Positions 1-6,127 of a stretch of DNA of 14,507 nt are shown piece after piece. The stretch's first letter is position 1. The number at the start of each line of letters is the position of its first letter. The DNA comes from Chloroflexota bacterium (GTDB lineage: Bacteria > Chloroflexota > Dehalococcoidia > Lucifugimonadales > JACPCL1). The stretch is taken from assembly GCA_016210395.1 (NCBI GenBank), contig JACQUI010000032.1, positions 1 through 14,507 of the forward strand. Reading direction: 5' to 3'. The position numbers and the translations under genes are program-made. A model generated the notes under the pieces. The model ran no database searches, was not told the DNA's origin, and was given only the letters and a program-made list of their open reading frames with translations.

Positions 1-18
1 ATACAAAACAACGTTTCT

Positions 19-104
19 TCTGGCTACATCGAGTTTTCCCGATGCGCCTCGCCTCTGTTGTATTCGAAACCGGCGGAATCGTCAAGATGTTGTCTGGCTA
101 CATC
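19..104. repeat. Pair of 12-bp direct repeats (TCTGGCTACATC)
   Basis: The 12-mer TCTGGCTACATC occurs at 19-30 and again at 93-104, 74 bp apart, in a gene-free stretch at the window edge. Both copies lie downstream of the end of the minus-strand Tat ORF. Nothing else in 1-185 looks like a gene, RNA or strong hairpin. The copies could be a relic of a dispersed repeat or a protein-binding pair; the sequence does not decide. Confidence 0.4.
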
Positions 105-185
105 CCAGATACGGCTAGATACGAAATCCTCGGAAGTTCGGGTTAGTCTTGGGGGTGTGAGCCGAGCGGAAGGCTGCTCCGGCTG

Positions 186-410
186 TTACCAGAGACGGAA
201 GCGGGAGAGCTTCTGTGCCCAGTGGCTGCGGAGGTCCGCTTTGCGAGGCTCGAAGATGGAGCCGGGGCCCGGCAGGCCTGTCCCCGCCGACTGGCTGCTG
301 CCGGCTTGTCCGGAGACGGCGGCTGCGGCGGACACGCCTGCGACGCCCAGGGCGATACGCTTCAGGAAGGTGCGGCGGCTCTGGGCCCTGGGGGAAAGTT
401 CGGCCTGCAT
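186..410 (-). CDS. Small Tat-signal protein, function unknown (74 aa)
   Basis: The reading frame opens with ATG at 410 and encodes 74 residues. Residues 11-34 form a textbook twin-arginine signal: S-R-R-T-F-L-K followed by a hydrophobic, alanine-rich stretch ending near AVSGQAG. The remaining 40 residues are rich in Ser, Gly and Pro and end in a basic/aromatic tail (HWAQKLSRFRLW). An AGAGG sits about 10 nt before the ATG, and a sigma-70-like promoter (TTGCGT-N16-TAAAAT) lies 35 nt upstream, which supports a real gene. Small Tat-signal proteins are known near respiratory oxidoreductase genes (for example the formate dehydrogenase region Tat-target family), but the tail is not a clear match to that family. 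It could also be a truncated remnant of a larger Tat-exported protein. It is transcribed divergently from the ACIII operon. Function is not assigned. Confidence 0.5.
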   Translation of the reverse strand: MQAELSPRAQSRRTFLKRIALGVAGVSAAAAVSGQAGSSQSAGTGLPGPGSIFEPRKADLRSHWAQKLSRFRLW

Positions 411-445
411 TGCTCAATAACCTCTTGGGGAAAAGTGCCTTGCCT

Positions 446-473
446 ATTTTACCTCAGCGGAAGAGAAACGCAA
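446..473 (-). promoter_or_regulatory. Candidate promoter for the divergent Tat ORF
   Basis: Read on the minus strand, TTGCGT (473-468) and TAAAAT (451-446) are separated by 16 bp, close to sigma-70-type -35 and -10 boxes. The -10 ends about 35 nt upstream of the ATG at 410, leaving room for a short leader with AGAGG. The -35 overlaps a GCAAG-TG-CTTGC inverted repeat (470-481) that could bind a regulator. Confidence 0.4.
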
Positions 474-534
474 GTGCTTGCAAGCGCGGCGGCTGAGGAT
501 TCCGTCGCCTCATCGGTGTCAAGACCCTGGAAGA

Positions 535-566
535 TTGTGAAAACACCTGCAAAAGGGGGTTCACAA
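535..566. promoter_or_regulatory. Inverted repeat TTGTGAA-N18-TTCACAA, possible operator
   Basis: Two perfect 7-bp arms, TTGTGAA at 535-541 and TTCACAA at 560-566, face each other across 18 bp in the region upstream of the ACIII operon. The right arm coincides with the -35 element of the candidate forward promoter (TTCACA, 560-565), so a bound dimer would block or modulate it. The half-sites resemble the TGTGA/TCACA halves of CRP/FNR-family sites, but the spacing (20 bp between those 5-mers rather than 6) is not that of a standard site. The pair could also fold as a weak stem if transcribed from further upstream. Confidence 0.35.
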
Positions 567-588
567 GAGGCCACCAAGATGATAGAGT
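560..588 (+). promoter_or_regulatory. Candidate promoter of the ACIII operon
   Basis: TTCACA (560-565) and TAGAGT (583-588) are separated by exactly 17 bp. The -35 matches TTGACA at five of six bases; the -10 matches TATAAT at four of six. The predicted start near 595 would give a leader of about 60 nt before the first gene at 657. This is the best forward candidate seen in 411-656, but the -10 is weak. Confidence 0.35.
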
Positions 589-656
589 ATCCGACGGCCC
601 GAATGCAGATGGGTTGTGGAGTGGATGGCGATCCCCACTGCATTACAAGGAGACTC

Positions 657-947
657 ATGGATCCGGCGTACTTCACTACGGACATATGGCACAACATCTC
701 GACGGCGCTGCGCCTCATCTGGCTGTATGTCTTTTTCATATTGGGGTTTGTGACCAACTTCCTTATCGCTCACGCGGTCATTCCTTCGCTGGCTTCTACG
801 CATCAGGTTTCGCCCAAGATCGTGCGGCTGCGGGCCCTCGTCTACATCTTCGCTTTTAGCATCTTGGGCGTGGCCATCCTGACCTTCATTGCGATGCTTC
901 TGCAACTTGACGTTCTGACACGCGTGTGGCCGCGCGTGTTCATGTAG
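657..947 (+). CDS. Small two-TM membrane protein, first gene of the ACIII operon (96 aa)
   Basis: The ATG at 657 is preceded by AAGGAG (647-652), so it is preferred over starts further upstream in the same open frame, whose translation looks non-coding. The 96-residue product has two hydrophobic helices, about residues 13-40 (LIWLYVFFILGF core) and 54-84 (LVYIFAFSILGV core), joined by a polar loop containing H-Q-V-S-P-K. There are no cysteines and no obvious cofactor ligands. It is followed 31 bp later by actA and is almost certainly co-transcribed with it. Small accessory membrane subunits of uncertain role occur in some ACIII complexes (ActG-type proteins), so a structural subunit or assembly factor is the likeliest role. 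That is inferred from position and topology only; I do not recognise the family. Confidence 0.8.
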   Translation: MDPAYFTTDIWHNISTALRLIWLYVFFILGFVTNFLIAHAVIPSLASTHQVSPKIVRLRALVYIFAFSILGVAILTFIAMLLQLDVLTRVWPRVFM

Positions 948-978
948 TCCAGACCAAGAGCTAGGAATCAGCCTCATC

Positions 979-1596
979 ATGCCTAAAGCGAAATTGCTCA
1001 TAGGGTTGCTTGTGGGGTTGGTGTTGTTTGGCGCGTTCGTCTTCTTCGTGGGGAGCGCCTGGTTTGGGCTTCCAGTGGGAGCGCAGGGGCCGGAACAGCC
1101 TATTGCCTATCCGCACACGACGCACGCAGGTTCGGTGGAAAGCGGCGGGCTTGGGTTGGACTGCACCTTCTGCCATCGCAACGTGGACAAGGGGCCTGCG
1201 GCGACTATCCCCTCGGTGGAGCAATGCATGTTCTGCCACTCCAAGATCGGCGGCACGACAGACCGGGGCCAGACTGAGATTGCGAAGCTTCGCGCCGCCT
1301 TTGAGAGCGGAGAGGGCGTGAAGTGGATACGGGTCCACCGGCTGCCCGACCACGTGCAGTTTGTGCACGACGCGCATGTGCGCTTCCTCATGGTGAACCC
1401 GGACAAGATCGTCAACTCGACGCCCTCCATTGGCCTTGACGGCTCGGTGAACGCTGCGCAGGTGTGCTCCACCTGCCACGGGCAGATAGCGGCCATGGCC
1501 AAGGTTAAACAGATACGCGCGCTGAAAATGGGCGATTGCGTGGATTGCCACAGAGCGAACAACGGCCCGACGGACTGCACGGCCTGTCACTACTAG
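979..1596 (+). CDS. actA: ActA, pentaheme cytochrome c subunit of Alternative Complex III
   Basis: This 205-residue protein has one N-terminal hydrophobic anchor (about residues 5-27) and then a periplasmic domain with five CXXCH heme-attachment motifs, at residues 62-66, 83-87, 163-167, 187-191 and 200-204. Additional histidines that could be distal heme ligands lie at 46, 49, 120, 125, 130 and 133 (YPHTTH; RVHRLPDHVQFVHDAH). Five hemes and an N-terminal anchor are the hallmark of ActA, which passes electrons from the iron-sulfur subunit towards ActE or an external cytochrome c acceptor. The last heme motif ends one residue before the C-terminus. The ATG at 979 follows a weak AGGA about 12 nt upstream. 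Its heme loading would need the Ccm genes found downstream. A class III/NrfH-like multiheme protein is the alternative, but the gene order makes ActA nearly certain. Confidence 0.93.
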   Translation: MPKAKLLIGLLVGLVLFGAFVFFVGSAWFGLPVGAQGPEQPIAYPHTTHAGSVESGGLGLDCTFCHRNVDKGPAATIPSVEQCMFCHSKIGGTTDRGQTEIAKLRAAFESGEGVKWIRVHRLPDHVQFVHDAHVRFLMVNPDKIVNSTPSIGLDGSVNAAQVCSTCHGQIAAMAKVKQIRALKMGDCVDCHRANNGPTDCTACHY

Positions 1597-1624
1597 TCCA
1601 AAAGCCAACAAACGGTTTGAAGCG

Positions 1625-3901
1625 ATGAAAACAACCCGGCGGTCCTTTCTCAAGTGGTCAGGCGCAGGCGCCCTTGGCGCTGTTGTCTTTGCCGGCTGCA
1701 CTATTCCCGAGCGGGAACTGCTGGTCCAGAGTCCAGCCCAGTTGCCGGAAGACCTGGTGAGCGGCCTTGAAGGCTGGTACGCCACCTCGTGCGGGCAGTG
1801 CGGCGCCGGCGAAGGCGTGATCGTGCGGGTCATTGAAGGGCGCGCGCTGAAGATTGAGGGGAACCCGGACCATCCGGTGAACCGGGGCAAGTCGTCGGCC
1901 CGGTGCCAGGCAGGGCTCCAGGCCTTGTACAACCCTGTGCGCCTGAGGGGCCCGATGAAGCTGGCAGGCGCTCGCGGCTCGGGGCAATACCAGGAGATTT
2001 CGTGGCAGGATGCGCTGACCGAGGTCGCGGATATCCTGAAGGGCCAGGATCCCAAAGCGGTGGTGCTGATCACCGAGCCGCTGCGCGGGACGCTGGGAAT
2101 GATGGTAAGTAAACTCATGGCTGCCTACGGCGGGCAGCACATGGCGTACGAAGCCCTGGAGCAGACCGCTCTGCGTGTTGCTGTCAAGGACGTGTTTGGC
2201 GCTGAGCAGTTGCCGGACTTTGATATCGAGCATGCCGACTACCTGCTGAGCTTTGGCGCCGACTTCCTGTCCACCTGGCTGAATCCCGTCCACTACAGTC
2301 GGGACTACGGCCAGTTCCGCCAGGGCGGCGAAACACGCGGAACGCTGGTGCAGGTAGAGAACCGCATGTCCATGACCGCCGCCAATGCGGACAAGTGGGT
2401 GCACGTGAAGCCGGGCAGGGAGGGCGAGGTTGCCCTGGGCATCGCGTACACGCTGCTCACCGCCCACGAGGGTGAGATTGACAAGGCGGCAGCAAATACG
2501 TTGACCGACGGGCGGGGGGCTGTTGCGCTGGAGGCGTTCAACCCTGAGGCGGTGTCGCAGACATCCGGCGTACCCGCCGACACGATCCGGGAGATTGCCC
2601 GGGCGCTTGCGGAGCACAGTCGCCCGCTGGTTATCGGCGGCGGGTCGGCAGGGTCAACCACAAACGGCCTCTTTAACCTGATGGCCATCTATTCCCTGGA
2701 CCTGTTGCTGGGCAATGTCGGCAAGGAAGGCGGAGTGCTGTTCAACCCGCCATCGCCGGTTGCAGACTTGCCTGCGGCGGCCAAAGTGGCGTCCTTTGAA
2801 GGCTGGCAAGGCCTGACGGCAAAGATCAACGAAGGCTCGGTAAGGGTAGCACTGGTGCATGGGGTGAATCCGGTGCACGGGCTGCCGCCCTCGGCTGGGT
2901 TTGCCGAGGCGCTGGGGAAGCTGGACAAGATGATCAGCTTTTCCACATTCATGGATGAGACGACTGTCCAGGCAGACCTGATTCTGCCGGACCTGACCTA
3001 CCTGGAGTCCTGGGGCGACGACATTCCCGAGCCGGGGGCGGGCCACCAGGTGGTGACGTTCCAGCAACCCGTGGTGAAGCCCTTTGCGGATGGCAAGGCT
3101 TTTGGGGACAGCCTGCTGGACGTGTCTCGAAGGTTGGGCGGCCAAGTCAGCGCGGCGCTTCCCTGGGGCAACATGAAGGACGCCGTGCGAGCGACGGCGC
3201 AGAAGCTGCAATCGCTCAACCGTGGGTCTGTGCAATCGGCCAGCTTTGAAGCGTTCTGGAACACTGCGTTGCAGCGCGGCGGCTGGTGGGATGTGAACGC
3301 CAAGGGCGCAAGGCCGTCCGCCGGCCTGCCCAGGCTGCCCGTGGCAACGATAGAGCCGAGTTTTGAAGGGCAAGGCGACTACTACCTGGCGCCCTTTGCC
3401 TCCCACGGCATAGGGGACGGCAAGGGCGCGAATCTGCCCTGGCTTCAGGCCATTCCCGACCCGCTGACCACGGTGACGTGGCATACGTGGGTGGAGATCA
3501 ACCGGAAGAAGGCGAAGGAAGAGTTGGACATCAAGGAAGGGGATGAGATTGAGATCACCGGCCCGGGGGGTACAATCCGCGCGCTGGCGTACCTCCATCC
3601 CGGCGTATCCCCTGACACCATCTGCATTCCCATGGGCCAGGGCCACACTCACTATGGCGACTATGTGATTGGGCCTGACCTGTACCCCAACAAGGTGGGC
3701 GTCGAACGGGGCGACAACGTCTTCGCGGCGCTGGCCGGAGCAAAGGTTGATGGGGCAGGCGCGTGGGCGTGGGCGGCCAGCCGCGTGTCCATCAGGAAAA
3801 CAGGGAACTGGTCCCGCGTGGCTCGATTCGAGGGGCCTGTGTTCGCGGATTTCCACGGTGTGGAAGAGTTCTGGCCTATCAGGCCGCCCGAAGCCGAGTA
3901 G
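1625..3901 (+). CDS. actB: ActB1, molybdopterin-oxidoreductase-fold subunit of ACIII (Tat lipoprotein)
   Basis: This 758-residue protein belongs to the molybdopterin oxidoreductase (DMSO reductase) superfamily. The N-terminus carries a Tat signal (TTRRSFLK, residues 3-10) ending in a lipobox-like FAGC with Cys25, so it is probably exported folded and lipid-anchored. The usual N-terminal iron-sulfur site is degenerate: Cys56, Cys59 and Cys94 remain, but the third cysteine of C-x2-C-x3-C is a glycine. This fits the ActB1 half of ACIII, which keeps the fold but lacks a molybdenum cofactor and acts as a scaffold. The C-terminal region (about 635-700) resembles the molydopterin dinucleotide-binding domain, with GDEIEITGPGG and a GQGHTHYGDY loop. 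In many ACIII operons this half is fused to the iron-sulfur half; here a stop codon and 61 bp separate them. The ribosome-binding site before ATG 1625 is weak. Confidence 0.92.
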   Translation: MKTTRRSFLKWSGAGALGAVVFAGCTIPERELLVQSPAQLPEDLVSGLEGWYATSCGQCGAGEGVIVRVIEGRALKIEGNPDHPVNRGKSSARCQAGLQALYNPVRLRGPMKLAGARGSGQYQEISWQDALTEVADILKGQDPKAVVLITEPLRGTLGMMVSKLMAAYGGQHMAYEALEQTALRVAVKDVFGAEQLPDFDIEHADYLLSFGADFLSTWLNPVHYSRDYGQFRQGGETRGTLVQVENRMSMTAANADKWVHVKPGREGEVALGIAYTLLTAHEGEIDKAAANTLTDGRGAVALEAFNPEAVSQTSGVPADTIREIARALAEHSRPLVIGGGSAGSTTNGLFNLMAIYSLDLLLGNVGKEGGVLFNPPSPVADLPAAAKVASFEGWQGLTAKINEGSVRVALVHGVNPVHGLPPSAGFAEALGKLDKMISFSTFMDETTVQADLILPDLTYLESWGDDIPEPGAGHQVVTFQQPVVKPFADGKAFGDSLLDVSRRLGGQVSAALPWGNMKDAVRATAQKLQSLNRGSVQSASFEAFWNTALQRGGWWDVNAKGARPSAGLPRLPVATIEPSFEGQGDYYLAPFASHGIGDGKGANLPWLQAIPDPLTTVTWHTWVEINRKKAKEELDIKEGDEIEITGPGGTIRALAYLHPGVSPDTICIPMGQGHTHYGDYVIGPDLYPNKVGVERGDNVFAALAGAKVDGAGAWAWAASRVSIRKTGNWSRVARFEGPVFADFHGVEEFWPIRPPEAE

Positions 3902-3918
3902 GGGCACTATGTATCGTG

Positions 3919-3935
3919 GCCCTACGGCCTAGGGC
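3919..3935 (+). other. Small hairpin between actB1 and actB2
   Basis: GCCCTA (3919-3924) and TAGGGC (3930-3935) form a perfect 6-bp stem with a 5-nt loop in the only sizeable gap inside actB. No T-tract follows, so it is not an obvious terminator. It might stabilise the upstream mRNA or tune expression of the two ActB halves. Confidence 0.35.
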
Positions 3936-3962
3936 TGCACAGCATCTCTCAGGAGACTGCCA

Positions 3963-4700
3963 ATGGTTTCAACCCCAATAGAGCGGAAGTGGCAGATGGT
4001 GGTGGACGTAGACCGGTGCACTGGGTGCCAGGCCTGCGTCGTCGCCTGCCAGGCGGAGAACAACGTTCCGCTGAACTCTGAATCCCATTACAAGCAGATG
4101 CGCGCCTTCGAGTGGATACGCGTCGAGCGGTACTGGGAAGGGGAGTTCCCTAATGTGAAGGCCCGGTTCCTGCCGTTCTTGTGCTTTCACTGCAACAACG
4201 CCCCCTGCGAGCCGGTGTGCCCGGTGTTTGCCACGTACCATAACAACGAGGGACTTAACGTCCAGATCTACAACAGGTGCGTGGGGACGCGCTTCTGCCA
4301 GAACAATTGCCCCTACAATGCGCGTTTCTTCAACTTCTGGGAGCCGGTGTGGCCGGAATCCCTGCGCAATGCCCTGAATCCGGATGTGACGGTGCGGGGG
4401 CGCGGCATCATGGAGAAATGCACCTTCTGCATCCAGCGCATCCGGCGAGCGGAGTTGGATGCCAAACGCCGGGGTACGGAAAAGGATGCAGTGGAGCTGA
4501 ACGTGCAGCCGGCGTGCGCGCAGGCTTGCCCGACGAGCGCTCTCGTTTTTGGCGACATCAAGGCGCCGGATAGCCGGCTGAAGGCTTTTGTGGAGAACAA
4601 GCGCCATTTCAGGGTGCGGGAAGAGCTGGGCACGGAGCCAAACGTCATCTATCTGAGCAAGGTTGACCCAGAAGCCAAGGAAGTAGCTGGACATGCATAG
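3963..4700 (+). CDS. actB: ActB2, four-cluster iron-sulfur subunit of ACIII
   Basis: This 245-residue protein is a ferredoxin-type electron-transfer subunit (PsrB/HybA/NrfC-like). Cysteines fall in four groups: C19-x2-C22-x2-C25-x3-C29; C74-x2-C77-x4-C82-x3-C86; C106, C112, C116; and C153-x2-C156 with C185-x3-C189. The third group reads CVGTRFCQNNCP, with threonine at 109 where a fourth ligand would be, so it should hold [3Fe-4S] instead of [4Fe-4S]. Three [4Fe-4S] plus one [3Fe-4S] is the composition known for ActB of ACIII. No signal peptide is visible, so it is probably exported by piggy-backing on Tat-targeted ActB1. AGGAGA precedes ATG 3963 at good spacing. The end overlaps actF by 8 bp. 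It corresponds to the C-terminal half of fused ActB proteins. Confidence 0.93.
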   Translation: MVSTPIERKWQMVVDVDRCTGCQACVVACQAENNVPLNSESHYKQMRAFEWIRVERYWEGEFPNVKARFLPFLCFHCNNAPCEPVCPVFATYHNNEGLNVQIYNRCVGTRFCQNNCPYNARFFNFWEPVWPESLRNALNPDVTVRGRGIMEKCTFCIQRIRRAELDAKRRGTEKDAVELNVQPACAQACPTSALVFGDIKAPDSRLKAFVENKRHFRVREELGTEPNVIYLSKVDPEAKEVAGHA

Positions 4701-6087
4701 CAACGGCCATGGTCATGCTCTTGCACCGCTGCCGACGGTAAGCGAGTTCACCAACGACATCGTTGGCCGCCACGCGCAGACCGGGCCACGCTACAAGCGG
4801 GCCCTGACGCTGCTGGGATTTCTGTTTGCTCTGGGCGTGGTGGGATTCATCGCGCGGGCCGTGACGGATGGTTTCGACGAACGGCGGCCGTGGGGCTACT
4901 TCGCCGCCACTGCAGCGTTTCTCCTAACGACCGCCGGCACTGCTCCCATTATCGTCATCGGACTGCGGGCGATTAAGGCGCACTGGCGGCGGCCGCTGGT
5001 CCGCCTTGGGGAGCTGTACGGGCTGGTCACGGTGCTGATCCTGGCCATGTTCGTTGTGCTTCTGTTCCTTATACCCTCTGCGGTTGATCGCAGGACAATG
5101 TATTTCCAGAGCAGCGGGGCGGGCCTGCCGGGGACGGTTGGGAGGATTTTCGGGGCTCCTCATATCTACGACCTGACGTTGCTGACCGCGCTGGTGTGCG
5201 CGGCAATCGGCCTGTTCTGGGCATCCACCAGGGGCGACAAGGCGTTGCTGGCCGGACGGGGCGGGAAGGCTGTGGGGAAGTGGTGGGGCACGACCAAGCA
5301 GTGGCGTGTGACAACGGTGGGGCTGGGCCTGATTGGCGCGGTGTTCTTCGTGACGGTCGTAGGGTTCATATCGCTGTTCAGCATTGACATGGCCATGGCG
5401 CTGGTGCCTGGCTGGCGAGACGCCATTTTCCCTGCCTTCCAGGTCATCACCGGCTTGCAGGGTGGGCTTGCGACCCTCATTGTCTCGGCGTACGTGCTGA
5501 GGCGGTTTGGACACTTTGAGAAGTACATCCACATGGACCACTTCTGGGCGGCCAGCAAGCCTTTGCTGGCGTTCTGCCTGCTGTGGTTCTACTTCGGCTG
5601 GTCTACGTTCATCATCTACTGGTACGGACGCCAGCCTGCAGAGCAGAGCGTGATGCAGATGCTGTACTTCGGGCCGTATGAGTTCTTCTTCTACGCCGCG
5701 TTTCTGCTGTGCTTTGTGGTCCCATTCTTTACGTTGATCTGGAACGGCGTGCGGAAGAGCTGCGGCGGCCCCGCGCTGGCCGCGAGCTTCATTCTTATCG
5801 GCAACCTGTGCGATAAGATACGCCTGTACGCGGGCTCTTGGTCGGTGCCCAACAACCTGATCAAGGACCATGCCCTGGCCAGGAGCGATGTTCCGCTGGT
5901 GAACTATCCCGACGTATTCGACGTGATGATTGTGGTAGGCGGCATAGCAGGGGCGCTGTTCATAGTTCTGTGGATGGCTCGGCGCGTGCCCATTGTGTCG
6001 CTTTGGGAGGTATCCGAGGGGATCCGCCTGCGAGTGGTCCGTCCCTTCCTGAGGACGCGATTGACTGTACTGGGCAAGCCTGAATAG
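4693..6087 (+). CDS. actF: ActF, NrfD/PsrC-like integral membrane subunit of ACIII
   Basis: This 464-residue polytopic protein has about ten predicted membrane helices (roughly 37-57, 68-90, 109-130, 158-177, 206-230, 243-269, 288-311, 329-351, 358-378, 407-429). It has a histidine-rich N-terminus (MHSNGHGHA) and a long soluble loop at 131-157. The segment LLWFYFGWSTFIIYWYGRQP (297-316) matches the signature of ActF, the second quinol-binding-type membrane subunit, and is unlike ActC. ActF is thought to pair with ActC in the membrane and offer a second proton path or a structural counterpart. The ATG at 4693 lies inside the last codons of actB2, implying translational coupling. Here actF precedes actC, whereas actF follows actE in the commonly described operons. 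Assignment as ActF and not a second ActC rests on remembered family motifs. Confidence 0.85.
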   Translation: MHSNGHGHALAPLPTVSEFTNDIVGRHAQTGPRYKRALTLLGFLFALGVVGFIARAVTDGFDERRPWGYFAATAAFLLTTAGTAPIIVIGLRAIKAHWRRPLVRLGELYGLVTVLILAMFVVLLFLIPSAVDRRTMYFQSSGAGLPGTVGRIFGAPHIYDLTLLTALVCAAIGLFWASTRGDKALLAGRGGKAVGKWWGTTKQWRVTTVGLGLIGAVFFVTVVGFISLFSIDMAMALVPGWRDAIFPAFQVITGLQGGLATLIVSAYVLRRFGHFEKYIHMDHFWAASKPLLAFCLLWFYFGWSTFIIYWYGRQPAEQSVMQMLYFGPYEFFFYAAFLLCFVVPFFTLIWNGVRKSCGGPALAASFILIGNLCDKIRLYAGSWSVPNNLIKDHALARSDVPLVNYPDVFDVMIVVGGIAGALFIVLWMARRVPIVSLWEVSEGIRLRVVRPFLRTRLTVLGKPE

Positions 6088-6127
6088 GCGCGATTCGTGT
6101 ATTGCTCTTGAGGAGCTAAGCTAGGCT

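Noticed and set aside
536..565. Standard CRP/FNR site from TGTGA and TCACA
   Set aside because: The two halves are 20 bp apart, not 6, so it is not a canonical CRP/FNR box.
222..656. Long N-terminal extension of the first ACIII-operon gene
   Set aside because: The open frame continues upstream of ATG 657, but AAGGAG sits directly before 657, the upstream translation looks non-coding, and it would overlap the Tat ORF and the promoter region.
2654..3907. 417-codon minus-strand open frame opposite actB1
   Set aside because: Same shadow composition, no recognisable motif, and fully inside a well-supported gene.
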